Made by a program: the position numbers and the translations under genes. Below, in pieces: positions 14,156-23,531 of a DNA stretch of 64,000 bases (positions within the stretch are counted from its first letter, which is position 1; every line of letters begins with the position of its first letter). Origin of the DNA: Streptomyces paradoxus. Its GTDB lineage: Bacteria > Actinomycetota > Actinomycetes > Streptomycetales > Streptomycetaceae. The notes under the pieces are model-generated. The model was not told the origin of the DNA, ran no database searches, and was given only the letters and a program-made list of their open reading frames with translations. The stretch lies in the NCBI RefSeq assembly GCF_014202475.1, contig NZ_JACHGV010000011.1, positions 62,001 to 126,000 of the forward strand. Reading direction: 5' to 3'.

Positions 14156-16585
14156 CTAATAGTCACCGGGAAGGGCCTGCTCCGCCCAAATGATCTTGCC
14201 GTTGGGTATCTGACGGGTGCCCCAGCCCTGGGTCATCTGGGCGACGAGGAGCAGCCCGCGTCCGCCTTCGTCGAAGGTACGGGCCCGGCGCAGGTGGGGC
14301 GCGGTCGTGCTGCCGTCGGAGACTTCGCAGATGAGCGTGCGGTCGTAGATCAGTCTCAGTTCGACAGGAGGGCGGCCGTAGCGGATGGCGTTGGTCACCA
14401 GTTCGCTGACGACCAGCTCGGTCACGAACACGGCCTCGTCCAGACCCCACTCGGACAACTGCCGGCATGCGGCTTTGCGCATCTCGGCGACCACGGCGGG
14501 ATCCGGCGGCACCCGCCAGGTCGCCACGTGGGACGTGTCGAGGGCTCTGGTCCTCGCCACCAGGAGCGCCACGTCGTCGGAGGGGCGATCCGTGAGGAGG
14601 GTGCTCAGCAGGGCGTCACAGGTGGCCTCCAGATCATGAGCCGGTCGCCGCAGCACCTCACGCATGACGGCGATCTCCTCGTCGCCGTCACGGCCGCGGC
14701 CCTCCACCAGCCCGTCCGTGTAGAGGACGAGAAGGCTGCCCTCGGCCAGCTCCAGCTCGGTCGATTCGAAGGGCAGGCCGCCCAGGCCGAGCGGTGGCCC
14801 GGCCGGCACATCGAGGAACTCGACGGTGCCGGCAGGTGTCACGAGCGCGGGCAGGGGGTGGCCTGCCCGCGCGATGGTGCAGTGCCGGGACACCGGGTCG
14901 TAGACGGCGTACAAGCAGGTGGCACCGATGTCGCCGTCGAGCGGCGCCATGGTGTCTCCCCCGCCGGCCAAGCGGTTGACCAGGTCGTCGAGGTGGGTCA
15001 GCAACTCGTCGGGGGGCAGGTCGACATCCGCCAGCGTGCGTACGGCGGTGCGCAGCCGCCCCATGGTCGCCGAGGCCTGGATGCCGTGGCCCACTACGTC
15101 ACCGACGACCAGAGCGACCCGGGCACCGGAGAGCGGTATGACGTCGAACCAGTCGCCGCCCACTCCGGCCCGGGCGCTGGCGGGCAGGTAACGGGAGGCG
15201 ACGTCCAGGGCCGCCTGCTCGGGGAGTCGTTGGGGCAGCAGGCTGTTCTGCAAGGTGAGGGAGGTGTCACGCTCACGGGTGTAGCGCCGGGCGTTGTCGA
15301 TGCACACGGCGGCACGGGCGGTGATCTCCTGACCCAGCAGCAGATCGTCCTGCTCGAAGCGCTGGGGCCGCTGATGGCGGGAGAACGTGGCCACTCCCAG
15401 GGTGAGACCCCGCGCGCGCATGGGCACCGCCAGCACCGAGTGGAAGCCGAACTGCCGCATGCGTGCGGCCCGTTGCGGGGCGGTCCGGTCCAGGTCCTCC
15501 AGCGCGGCGGGCGTGATGTGCTCGATGACCGGCCGCCCTTGCGCCAGACAGTGTGCCGCGGTGGAACGCTCCGGGTAGTTCGCCACCGTCCCGTGCGGCA
15601 CCACGGCTTCGGGGCAGCCCTCCAGAACCGACTGGGAGGCGACCCGGCGCAGCATCACCGGACCGTGGGGAGGACCCTGCGGCGGGTCCTCGCCCCCTTC
15701 GATCGACGGGAGGAGATCGACCGTGACGAAGTCCGCGAACCGGGGGACGGCCACGTCGGCGAGTTCCTGGGCGGTGCGGGGCAGGTCGAGCGTGCTGCCG
15801 ATCCGCAGGCTGGCGTCGTCGACCAGGACCAGCCGCTGCCGTGCGAGGTACTGCTCCGTCACGTCGTGCGCCGACAGCAGGACGCCTTCGAGGCGCCCAC
15901 CGGAGTCGCGCACGGGCACCAGCGAGACCGACCACACGCTCTCCCGCTCATGGCCGGCGAGGTGCAGCGCGGCTCCGAGCTCCTGGGGACGACCGGTCCG
16001 CAGCGCGGTGCGCATGCCCTCCTCGGTCCGATCGCTCTCCGGGTCGAGGACGATCTCCGTCACCCGCAGACCGCGCATCTCCTCCTCGGACAGGCCCATC
16101 ACGCGTTCCATGTCCCCGTTCGCCCAGCACAACCGCAGTCCGGTGTCGTACAGGGCCATGGTGTAGGGAGCCTGCGCGAAACTGCGCCGCACGAACGCGT
16201 CGTCCCGCGGCGTGGGTGCCGGCCGGGCCACCGGGGACACCAGGAGCCAGTCGTCGTCTCCGTCGTTCTCCCGACGGTGGGCCAGCAGTCCGACCGTGAG
16301 CCGGTGACCGTCCCGGTGCAGGAGGGTGGCAGTCCCACTCCACCTCCGCAGGCCGGTCAGCGAGTCCGGCAGGTGAGGGTGAGCGGCGTCCGCGAGAAGC
16401 CGCGCCGCGCTCTCACCGATCACTTCGGAGGCCCGGTATCCGAGCAGCCGCCGGGCCCCTTCGTTCCACGCGGTCACGACACCGCGGCCATCGACGACAG
16501 CCCTGGCCGTGGCCGCCTCGTCGACACGTTCCCGCGACCCGCCGCCCGAGGGGCCCCCGTCCCGGGCGGACGCGGATCCGATCAT
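14156..16585 (-). CDS. PAS-PAS-GAF-SpoIIE phosphatase-ATPase signalling protein
   Basis: 809 aa from ATG 16585; a TTG at 16684 would add 33 residues. Order of domains: PAS (AVVDGRGVVTAWNEGARRL), second PAS (YTMALYDTGLRLCWANGD), GAF near residues 265-430 (FHSVLAVPMRARG), SpoIIE PP2C phosphatase (GVGGDWFDVIPL, VGDVVGHGIQA, VLYTDGLVEGR), and an anti-sigma-type histidine-kinase-like ATPase at the C-terminus (VVSELVTNAIRYGRPP). Such proteins sense signals and control anti-anti-sigma factors by dephosphorylation while also acting as an RsbW-type kinase. The gene is divergent from the aldehyde dehydrogenase. Confidence 0.93.
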   Translation of the reverse strand: MIGSASARDGGPSGGGSRERVDEAATARAVVDGRGVVTAWNEGARRLLGYRASEVIGESAARLLADAAHPHLPDSLTGLRRWSGTATLLHRDGHRLTVGLLAHRRENDGDDDWLLVSPVARPAPTPRDDAFVRRSFAQAPYTMALYDTGLRLCWANGDMERVMGLSEEEMRGLRVTEIVLDPESDRTEEGMRTALRTGRPQELGAALHLAGHERESVWSVSLVPVRDSGGRLEGVLLSAHDVTEQYLARQRLVLVDDASLRIGSTLDLPRTAQELADVAVPRFADFVTVDLLPSIEGGEDPPQGPPHGPVMLRRVASQSVLEGCPEAVVPHGTVANYPERSTAAHCLAQGRPVIEHITPAALEDLDRTAPQRAARMRQFGFHSVLAVPMRARGLTLGVATFSRHQRPQRFEQDDLLLGQEITARAAVCIDNARRYTRERDTSLTLQNSLLPQRLPEQAALDVASRYLPASARAGVGGDWFDVIPLSGARVALVVGDVVGHGIQASATMGRLRTAVRTLADVDLPPDELLTHLDDLVNRLAGGGDTMAPLDGDIGATCLYAVYDPVSRHCTIARAGHPLPALVTPAGTVEFLDVPAGPPLGLGGLPFESTELELAEGSLLVLYTDGLVEGRGRDGDEEIAVMREVLRRPAHDLEATCDALLSTLLTDRPSDDVALLVARTRALDTSHVATWRVPPDPAVVAEMRKAACRQLSEWGLDEAVFVTELVVSELVTNAIRYGRPPVELRLIYDRTLICEVSDGSTTAPHLRRARTFDEGGRGLLLVAQMTQGWGTRQIPNGKIIWAEQALPGDY

Positions 16586-16777
16586 GACCTCATCCCGCCT
16601 CACCTTCGCCCGGGGCCGTCTGCCGGGGAGCGCCCTGAACCCGAGGTGCGCCGCACCTTCACTTTTTACGACACTAGACATCAAGCGTGACAGATGTGCG
16701 CGAACAGGTCCTCACGGCAGGGCGGCGGTCCTCACAGCAGGAGCGGCGGCACCGGTCCCGGACGGAGGGTGGCACCC

Positions 16778-18238
16778 ATGGCTGTCATCGGCGAGAGGTG
16801 GCCGGACCGGGCCGAATGGGCCGGAAAGATCTTCAGCTCGGGCTGGCGGGAGTCCGAGGGCGGCACCCGTCAAGTGATCGAACCGGCCACCGGGGACACA
16901 CTGGCCCACGTAGGCATCGCGTCGCCCGCGGATGTCGCACGGGCCGGCGCACGGGCCGCCGGCGCCGCCGGGGACTGGGCCGCGGCAGCTCCCGCCGATC
17001 GGGTCGGGGTGCTGCTGAGGGCGTCCGGCGCCTTGCGGGAACGCAGCGACGTCTTCCGCGAGTGGATCGTCCGGGAGTCTGCCGGCGTCCCCGCCAAGGG
17101 CGACTACGAGATCGCCGCCGCCCTCGCCCAGCTGACGCACGCCGCCGCACTCGCCTCGCTGCCCCGGGGTGAGGTTCTGGCCCCGCAGGCCCCCGGTGGC
17201 ACGAGCCTGGCGTGGCGGGTGCCGCTCGGTGTCGTCGGTGTCATCAATCCCTGGAACGCTCCGCTGCTGTTCGCCCTGCGCGCGCTGGCGCCCGCGCTCG
17301 CGCTGGGCAACACCGTGCTGCTCAAACCCGACCCGCTCACCCCGGTGTCCGGGGGCGTCCTCGTCGCCCGGCTCTTCGAGGACGCCGGTCTGCCCGACGG
17401 GGTGCTGCACGTCCTGCCGGGCGGCGCCGAGACCGGGCAGGCGGTCGCGGCGGACCCCCACGTCGCCATGATCGCGTTCACCGGTTCCACCGAGGCCGGG
17501 CGTGCCGTGGCCCGTGTGGCGGGTGAGGGGCTGAAACGGGTCCTGCTGGAGCTCGGCGGCAAGAACTCGCTCGTCGTGCTCGAGGACGCGGACGTGGAGG
17601 CGGCCGCCCTCGCCGGAGCGGTGAGCACCTTCGGATACCAGGGGCAGGCGTGCGTGGCCGCCGGCCGGCATCTGGTCCACGCCGGCCTGGTCGAGGCGTA
17701 CACCGACGCGCTGGTCCGGCACGCGCTGGCCCTGCGCGTCGGCGACCCGCGCGAGGAGGGCGTGAGCGTCGGCCCGGTCATCAGCCTGGGGCAGGCCACC
17801 AGGATCGAGCGCATCGTCGACGAGAGTGTGGCCGCCGGGGCGCGGGTACTCACGGGCGGCCGGCGCGAGGGGTTCTTCTACCCGCCCACCGTCCTGGACC
17901 GCGTCGACCGGGCCATGCCGGCCTACACGGAGGAGATCTTCGGTCCCGTCGCCCCGATCCTGCCCTTCCGCAGCGAGGCGGAGGCCGTCGAGATCGCCAA
18001 CGACACCGCCTACGGTCTGGCGGCAGCCGTGCACTCCGGCTCAGTACCTAGGGCGACTGCTGTCGCGGAGCGGCTGCGCACCGGCATGGTCCACATCAAC
18101 GACGTCTCCGCCAAGGACGCGGCGAACGCTCCCTTCGGAGGCATGGGTGTGTCCGGCAACGGCTCCCGCATCGGCGGCACGGCCAGCCTGGAACAGTTCA
18201 CCCAGTGGCGCTGGATGACGGCACCAGGACCGTCGTGA
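16778..18238 (+). CDS. NAD(P)-dependent aldehyde dehydrogenase (benzaldehyde-dehydrogenase-like)
   Basis: 486 aa; start at ATG 16778, preceded by GGAGG at 16764. Catalytic features are intact: INPWNAPLLFALRALAPALA (cofactor site), FTGSTEAGRAV, catalytic Glu in LLELGGKN and nucleophile Cys in YQGQACVAAGR, then EEIFGPVAPILPF. The N-terminal GKIFSSGWRES and C-terminal motifs place it near benzaldehyde/vanillin dehydrogenases. Substrate specificity is not certain. It heads a rightward run with a universal stress protein and a second SpoIIE phosphatase, suggesting a stress-linked role. Confidence 0.92.
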   Translation: MAVIGERWPDRAEWAGKIFSSGWRESEGGTRQVIEPATGDTLAHVGIASPADVARAGARAAGAAGDWAAAAPADRVGVLLRASGALRERSDVFREWIVRESAGVPAKGDYEIAAALAQLTHAAALASLPRGEVLAPQAPGGTSLAWRVPLGVVGVINPWNAPLLFALRALAPALALGNTVLLKPDPLTPVSGGVLVARLFEDAGLPDGVLHVLPGGAETGQAVAADPHVAMIAFTGSTEAGRAVARVAGEGLKRVLLELGGKNSLVVLEDADVEAAALAGAVSTFGYQGQACVAAGRHLVHAGLVEAYTDALVRHALALRVGDPREEGVSVGPVISLGQATRIERIVDESVAAGARVLTGGRREGFFYPPTVLDRVDRAMPAYTEEIFGPVAPILPFRSEAEAVEIANDTAYGLAAAVHSGSVPRATAVAERLRTGMVHINDVSAKDAANAPFGGMGVSGNGSRIGGTASLEQFTQWRWMTAPGPS

Positions 18239-18276
18239 CACCGGGCAGGGCCCCTCCACGAGGGAGGAGTGCCACC

Positions 18277-19197
18277 ATGACGAAGCCGGTGGTGGCGGGA
18301 GTCGACGGTTCACCGTCGAGTCTGGACGCGGTCGAGGTGGCCGGCCATGAGGCCGCGATCCGTGGTGCGGAGCTTCGGCTGGTTCATGCCTTCGGGCGCT
18401 CGTCCTCGCACCTCCCGGCCGGCGGACCGCCGTGGGACCCCGCCGGGGCAGGGGTGCGCGAACTGCTCGACGGGACACTGGCGGCAGCCGAACGGCGGGC
18501 CCGCGACGTGGCACCCCGGGTGGACATCACCCGCGACGTCACCGTGGGAGAGCCGCTGACGGTGCTGGAGATCGCCTCGCGCACGGCCTCACTCGTGGTG
18601 GTCGGCAGCCGCGGTCTGGGCGCGTTCAGCAGCCTGCTGCTGGGCTCCACGTCCGGGCATCTCGCCGCGCACGGCCGCTGCCCCGTGCTGGTGGTGCGGG
18701 GGCGCCCGAACCCGGCAGGTCCCGTGCTCCTGGCGGTCGACGACTCACCCGCCTCCGAGGAAGCCGTACGTTTCGCCTTCACCGAGGCGTCCCTGCGGGG
18801 CGCCGACCTCATGGCGCTGCACGTGTGCCGCACGGGGAGTCCGGATGTCTACGACGGTCCCGCCGATCCTCCCTTCGTCACCTATGACGAGACGCACCTG
18901 CGGGAGCACGCCGAGCGCGTCCTCGACGCGGCACTCGCCGGCCGGCAGGAGAGGTATCCGGACGTCCCGGTGGTGCGTAGGCCGGTCGTCGGCCGGGTGC
19001 GGCACACCCTCATCGACGCGAGCGCGGACGCGCAGCTGCTCGTCGTCGGAGCGCGCGGCCGGGGCGGCTTCACCGGCCTGCTGCTGGGCTCGGTCAGCCA
19101 GGCCGTCCTGCACCACGCGCACTGTCCTGTCGCGGTGGTTCGTCACCTGGGCAAGGACCCCGCGGCAGCGGAGGGCGGTGAAGGGGGTCCCCCGTAG
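18277..19197 (+). CDS. Tandem-domain universal stress protein (UspA family)
   Basis: 306 aa; ATG 18277 with AGGGAGGAGT upstream. Two UspA domains lie in tandem. Each has the ATP-binding loop: GSRGLGAFSSLLLGS near residue 110 and GARGRGGFTGLLLGS near residue 255. It therefore probably binds ATP and dimerises internally. Such tandem proteins respond to hypoxia, starvation or dormancy in actinobacteria. The start is 38 bases after the aldehyde dehydrogenase stop, and the phosphatase gene follows after 33 bases, so the three are likely one operon. Confidence 0.93.
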   Translation: MTKPVVAGVDGSPSSLDAVEVAGHEAAIRGAELRLVHAFGRSSSHLPAGGPPWDPAGAGVRELLDGTLAAAERRARDVAPRVDITRDVTVGEPLTVLEIASRTASLVVVGSRGLGAFSSLLLGSTSGHLAAHGRCPVLVVRGRPNPAGPVLLAVDDSPASEEAVRFAFTEASLRGADLMALHVCRTGSPDVYDGPADPPFVTYDETHLREHAERVLDAALAGRQERYPDVPVVRRPVVGRVRHTLIDASADAQLLVVGARGRGGFTGLLLGSVSQAVLHHAHCPVAVVRHLGKDPAAAEGGEGGPP

Positions 19198-19230
19198 ACT
19201 GCAACTGCAAGCGGCGCCCGCGAGCGCGTG

Positions 19231-20466
19231 ATGACGGTGGACATCGATTTCACGGCCTTCTTCGACACCACGCCGAGCCCGTATCTGGTTCTGGACACGG
19301 ACCTGGTGATCCGCTACGCCAACCCGGCCTACCTGCAGACGACCGGCCGGACCCGTGGCGAACTGATCGGAAAGCACTTCTTCGACGCCCTGCCGCCGCG
19401 TCCCGGCACCCCCGACGACCCGCAACAGAACGTGAAGGCGTCCTTTGTCCGGGCCCTGGACACCGGGAAGCCGGACGTCCTGGTGCTCCAGCGCTACGAC
19501 ATCCCCGCCCCCGGCCGGCTGGACGGGTTCGAGGAACGATGGTGGTCGAAGATCCACACTCCGCTTCCCGGACCCGACGGCACGGTGAAGTGGATCGTCC
19601 AGCGGGCCGAGGACGTCACCGCCTTCTTCCACTCGGGCCGGGCCGGACAGCTCGGCGAGGAAATCACCACCCGGGAGAAGGGGCTGGCGGCCGAGCTCTA
19701 CGCGCGCACCGACGAACTGCACCGGCTGAACCGGGAACTGCTCCAGGCCCATGCCCGGGAACGGCAGGTCGCGGTCACGCTGCAGGAGGCCATGCTCTCC
19801 GTCCCCGATCTGAGCCGCCACGACAACATCGCCGTGCGGTACCTGCCGGCGACCACCTCACTGAACGTCTGCGGCGACTGGTACGACGTCGTCGACCTGC
19901 CGCCCGACCGTTATGCCGCGGCCGTCGGGGACGTCGTCGGCCACGGCCTGCACGCCGCGGCGGTGATGGGCATGCTGCGCAGCGCCCTGAGCGCCGTCAT
20001 CCGGGCCATTCCCAGCCCCGCGCAAGCGCTGGAGGTCCTCGGCCTGTACGCCCGGTCCGTGGACGGCGCGATGGCGGCGACGGCGGTCAAGGTGCTCATC
20101 GACACCCGCAGCAGACTGATCATCTACAGCAACGCCGGGCACCCTCCGCCCGTTCTGCTGCACCGGGACGGAACGTGCGAGCTGCTCGACAGGGCCACCG
20201 ATCCGCCCCTCGGCGCACGCGAGCACCATGTCCCGCGCCCCCAGGCCGGCGTCACCTACACGCCGGGCGACACCCTCGTGCTCTACACCGACGGGCTGAT
20301 CGAGCGCCGCGACGAGGACATCGACGCCGGCCTGGAACGCCTGACGACGGCTCTGGGCGCGGACCGCACGCTCCTCCCCGGCCCGCTGGCCGACGCGCTG
20401 CTGGCCCGCCTCGACGTCACCGAAGGCGCCCCGGACGACATCGCCCTGATCGTCATCCGCTTGTAG
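19231..20466 (+). CDS. PAS-SpoIIE protein phosphatase
   Basis: 411 aa from ATG 19231 (GTG 19228 directly before it is possible). N-terminal PAS domain: SPYLVLDTDLVIRYANPAYL and WIVQRAEDVTAFF. Then a heptad-like linker (ELYARTDELHRLNRELLQAH) and a SpoIIE/PP2C domain: CGDWYDVVDL, VGDVVGHGLHAAAVMG, LVLYTDGLIERRDE and APDDIALIVIRL. The metal-binding Asp residues are present. Unlike the protein encoded at 14156-16585 it lacks GAF and ATPase domains. It probably dephosphorylates an anti-anti-sigma factor in response to a PAS-bound signal. Confidence 0.92.
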   Translation: MTVDIDFTAFFDTTPSPYLVLDTDLVIRYANPAYLQTTGRTRGELIGKHFFDALPPRPGTPDDPQQNVKASFVRALDTGKPDVLVLQRYDIPAPGRLDGFEERWWSKIHTPLPGPDGTVKWIVQRAEDVTAFFHSGRAGQLGEEITTREKGLAAELYARTDELHRLNRELLQAHARERQVAVTLQEAMLSVPDLSRHDNIAVRYLPATTSLNVCGDWYDVVDLPPDRYAAAVGDVVGHGLHAAAVMGMLRSALSAVIRAIPSPAQALEVLGLYARSVDGAMAATAVKVLIDTRSRLIIYSNAGHPPPVLLHRDGTCELLDRATDPPLGAREHHVPRPQAGVTYTPGDTLVLYTDGLIERRDEDIDAGLERLTTALGADRTLLPGPLADALLARLDVTEGAPDDIALIVIRL

Positions 20467-20594
20467 TCCGGTACACGTGCCCGCCCGCCGGGCGGCTCGT
20501 GATGCGGGCCGGTCCGGGTGACCGATGGTCACAGTCGGGTTCCTCCACGGTCCGGGACGGCCCTGAACACGCCATTCCGTGGTGCAGTCGGGTC

Positions 20595-20966
20595 ATGGCC
20601 TCACCGTCCACGGATGACCAGGACTCCCCGACGCCGTCGCGGCGCGAACGCCCCTCACGGCTGACCGACATCGCCGTTGCCCTGCTGCTCCTGGTCGCGG
20701 ACGCCGTCATCGTCGTCGTCGCCGGGCTGCTGCTCCTCGCGGTCGGGCTGGGAACCTCGGAGCCGCCACGCTCCTCATCGGCCCCGCGCACCCGCGACAC
20801 CCCGGCTGTGACCTGGCTCATCATCTGGGGCGGTCCGGCACTGGCGGCAGCGGGCGCCTTCGTGCACGCCCGCCTGAGGATGCCCGTCACCGCCGTCGTG
20901 CAGGGCCTGTTCACGCTCGCCTGCGTCTTCCTGGCCGTCGCCTGGACGCGCATGCTGCTGTCGTGA
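20595..20966 (+). CDS. Small membrane protein (DUF6234-like)
   Basis: 123 aa from ATG 20595. The N-terminal 25 residues are hydrophilic (TDDQDSPTPSRRERPSRLTD), followed by three hydrophobic segments (IAVALLLLVADAVIVVVAGLL, WLIIWGGPALAAAGAFVH and AVVQGLFTLACVFLAVAW). It looks like one of the small uncharacterised Streptomyces membrane proteins with a disordered N-terminus. It is closed by a strong hairpin. No function can be given. Confidence 0.75.
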   Translation: MASPSTDDQDSPTPSRRERPSRLTDIAVALLLLVADAVIVVVAGLLLLAVGLGTSEPPRSSSAPRTRDTPAVTWLIIWGGPALAAAGAFVHARLRMPVTAVVQGLFTLACVFLAVAWTRMLLS

Positions 20967-21009
20967 CGCCGGCGCTCCCCGCCCCTGCCCGGCGCACCGC
21001 CGCGAGGCA

Positions 21010-21052
21010 GGGGAAGGGCTGCGTGACCTCCCCAGGTGCGCAGCCCTTTCCC
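21010..21052 (+). terminator. Rho-independent-type terminator
   Basis: 14-base stem GGGGAAGGGCTGCG pairing with CGCAGCCCTTTCCC (one G-U pair) around a 15-base loop, 43 bases after the small membrane protein gene. It ends the rightward transcript from the stress block before the VWA gene. Confidence 0.8.
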
Positions 21053-21193
21053 GTCCAGCCGCAACCGGATACCCCGAGATGCGGATCCCACGCCTCACCC
21101 GCCGACCCGGCGCCGGGAGCCAAGATCGATTGTCAGTGGTGGGTGAGAAGGTAGAAGCATCGAACCGGAACACCGGAACAAGGGGGAGTTGTG

Positions 21194-22234
21194 ATGTCCG
21201 GAAGCCAGAATTACATCAATCACGTTGCTCTAGTGCTCGATGCCAGCTCGTCCATGTCGCACCTGAGCCACAAGGTCGTCGAAGTCGCCGATCAGCAGAT
21301 CGCGTACCTCGCCCGCCGGTCCAAGGAACTGGATCAGGAAACCCGCGTCACGGTGTACGTCTTCGCCGACAAGGTGCAGTGCGTCATCTACGACAAGGAC
21401 GTGCTGCGCATGCCGTCGCTGAAGCAGCTGTACCGCACCGGCGGAATGACGGCCCTCCTGGCAGCCGCGCTGAAATCGCAGCACGAACTGGCTCAGACGG
21501 CCCAGCTGTACGGCGACCACAGCTTCCTGACGTTCGTGCTGACCGACGGGCAGGAGAACGCCAGTCACCGCTGCCCTGATTCCCCGGCCAGGGATCCCCG
21601 CGAACTGGTCCAGGCCGTGGCCCAGATGATCGCGACGCAGCAGGACAACTGGACGCTGGCCGTCCTGGTGCCGGACCAGATGGGCAAGCGCGAGGCCATG
21701 CAGTGCGGTTTCCCCAAGGACAACATCGCCATCTGGGACGCCACGAGCACGCAGGGCCTGGAGGAGGCCGGGCAGGTCATCCGGCAGGCCACCGAGAATT
21801 TCATGATGGGCCGCACCCAGGGCATCCGGGGATCGCGCGCGGTGTTCTCCACCGGCGCGGAAGCGGTCAACAAGGACACCATCAAGGCGGCCGGACTCAC
21901 GCCGGTCGATCCGTCGAAATACCGGCTGATACCGGTGGCCCGCAATGCGGCCATCAGGGAGTGGGTCGTCGAATGCGGGCACACCTACCGGACCGGCGCG
22001 GCCTTCTACCAATTGAGCAAATCGGAGAAGATCCAGGCACAAAAGCAGATCGCGGTGCTGGAGAAGAAGACGGACCGCGTCTATACGGGGCCCGAAGCGC
22101 GAACGCTGCTCGGACTGCCCGACGCGGAAGTCCGCGTCAAGCCGGACCACAATGACCACTTCACCATCTTCGTGCAGAGCACCAGCGTCAACCGGAAACT
22201 CGTACCCAGCACGCGGCTGCTGCTGATGCTCTGA
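21194..22234 (+). CDS. VWA-domain protein
   Basis: 346 aa; ATG 21194 preceded by AGGGGGAG. The N-terminal 190 residues form a von Willebrand A domain with a full metal-adhesion site: DASSSMS (DxSxS), a Thr in YRTGGMTALLAA and Asp in VLTDGQENAS. No signal peptide or membrane segment is seen, so it is probably cytoplasmic. The C-terminal 150 residues include ECGHTYRTGAAFYQL and a basic helix (SEKIQAQKQIAVLEKKTDR) that I do not recognise. Codon usage is less GC-rich than its neighbours (for example AATTACATCAATCACGTTGC), hinting at transfer. Confidence 0.85.
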   Translation: MSGSQNYINHVALVLDASSSMSHLSHKVVEVADQQIAYLARRSKELDQETRVTVYVFADKVQCVIYDKDVLRMPSLKQLYRTGGMTALLAAALKSQHELAQTAQLYGDHSFLTFVLTDGQENASHRCPDSPARDPRELVQAVAQMIATQQDNWTLAVLVPDQMGKREAMQCGFPKDNIAIWDATSTQGLEEAGQVIRQATENFMMGRTQGIRGSRAVFSTGAEAVNKDTIKAAGLTPVDPSKYRLIPVARNAAIREWVVECGHTYRTGAAFYQLSKSEKIQAQKQIAVLEKKTDRVYTGPEARTLLGLPDAEVRVKPDHNDHFTIFVQSTSVNRKLVPSTRLLLML

Positions 22235-22249
22235 CATGTCGTGAACGTC

Positions 22250-22283
22250 GGGGTGCCGGAGGCCTCGCCGCCCCCGGCACCCC
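22250..22283. terminator. Bidirectional terminator between convergent genes
   Basis: Perfect 10-bp stem GGGGTGCCGG / CCGGCACCCC with a 14-base C-rich loop. It lies between the stops of the VWA gene (rightward) and the enoyl-CoA hydratase-like gene (leftward), so it can serve both. Confidence 0.75.
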
Positions 22284-22294
22284 ACCTCGTCGGC

Positions 22295-23344
22295 TCACAG
22301 GCCGAGTTCGCGCTCGCCGAGCGGGGTGAAGAAGCGCTCGACATCGGTGTCGGTGACGTCGGCAAGGGTCTTCGGGGACCAGCGCGGCCGGCGATCCTTG
22401 TCGACGACCTGCGCGCGGATCCCCTCCACCAGGTCGGGCATGTCCAAGGCGGCGCAGGAGACGCGGTACTCCTGGTTCAGGACCTGCTCCAGCGAGCCGA
22501 GCTCCCGGGCGCGGCGAAGGGAGGCGAGGGTGACCTTGAGGGCGGTCGGCGACTTGGCGAGCATGGTCTCCGCTGCCTCTTTGGCTGCGGGGTCGCCGTG
22601 CGCGAGCAGCCGGCGCACGATCTCCTCCACGGTGCCGGCGGCGTAGCAGCCGTCGATCCAGTCGCGCCGGGCGGCCAGGACGCCCTCCGGCGGTGTCCGC
22701 ACATGGCTGTCGAGGGCCTCCCGCACGGGCAGCTCGGCCAGGGCTTCGAGGAACTCCGGCAACGAGGCCGCCGGCACGCAGTGGTCGGCGAGTCCGCACA
22801 ACTGCGCATCGGCGGCGCCGATCTGAGCACCCGTCAGGGCGAGATGCGTGCCGGACTCCCCGGGAGCCCGGGCGAGCAGATGAGTGCCGCCCACGTCGGG
22901 CACGAAGCCGATGCCGGTCTCCGGCATGGCGACCCGGGACCGCTCGGTGACGACGCGGACGCTGCCGTGTGCCGAGACACCGACGCCGCCGCCCATCACG
23001 ATGCCGTCCATCACGGCGACGTACGGCTTGGGGTAGCGGGCGATGCGGGCGTTGAGGCGGTACTCGTCGCGCCAGAACCCGGCGGAAGCCGTGCCGTCGC
23101 CGTCGCGGGCGTCGTCGTGGATGGCGCGGATGTCACCGCCGGCGCAGAGGCCCCGCTCACCCGCGCCGGTGATGACGACGGTCTTCACGGCAGGGTCCCG
23201 CTCCCACTCGACGAGGGCCTCGTCGATGCGGCGGACCATGGTGTGCGTCAGGGCGTTGAGGGCCCGGGGCCGGTTGAGTGTGATGTGGGCGGCATGCCCG
23301 CTGGTGTGGAAGAGGACGGGTTCCGGTTCCTCGGCTCCGCTCAT
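22295..23344 (-). CDS. Enoyl-CoA hydratase/isomerase family, 3-hydroxyisobutyryl-CoA hydrolase-like
   Basis: 349 aa from ATG 23344 (GGAGG 12 bases upstream). Crotonase fold: AAHITLNRPRALNALTHTMV, oxyanion-hole segment GLCAGGDIRAI and second loop MDGIVMGGGVGVSAHG with catalytic Glu in MPETGIGFVPDVGG. The length near 350 residues and the C-terminal block (SLEQVLNQEYRVSCA, DLVEGIRAQVVDKDRRPRW) are typical of 3-hydroxyisobutyryl-CoA hydrolases of valine degradation rather than plain hydratases of about 260 residues. It stands alone with a terminator behind it. Confidence 0.9.
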   Translation of the reverse strand: MSGAEEPEPVLFHTSGHAAHITLNRPRALNALTHTMVRRIDEALVEWERDPAVKTVVITGAGERGLCAGGDIRAIHDDARDGDGTASAGFWRDEYRLNARIARYPKPYVAVMDGIVMGGGVGVSAHGSVRVVTERSRVAMPETGIGFVPDVGGTHLLARAPGESGTHLALTGAQIGAADAQLCGLADHCVPAASLPEFLEALAELPVREALDSHVRTPPEGVLAARRDWIDGCYAAGTVEEIVRRLLAHGDPAAKEAAETMLAKSPTALKVTLASLRRARELGSLEQVLNQEYRVSCAALDMPDLVEGIRAQVVDKDRRPRWSPKTLADVTDTDVERFFTPLGERELGL

Positions 23345-23531
23345 CGGAACAACGCCTCCCCCAGGCCCTGGGCCACGATGACGCGCATGACGTGTCGACT
23401 CCTTTCCCTTCACGTCGAGGCCTCTTCGTCCGCCGCTGCCGGCGCCGGATCACCTCGCCACCGCGGACCCTACGGTGCCTGATGGCCGGACGTGTCAGGG
23501 GTCCCCCGCCCCGAGCCCGCGATCCGCCGCA

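Noticed and set aside
14294..16690. 798-codon frame antisense to the SpoIIE protein
   Set aside because: No domains; the sense strand shows PAS, GAF, PP2C and ATPase motifs.
21194..22234. Prophage or tailocin gene
   Set aside because: Only a single VWA gene is present with no structural, integrase or lysis genes nearby.
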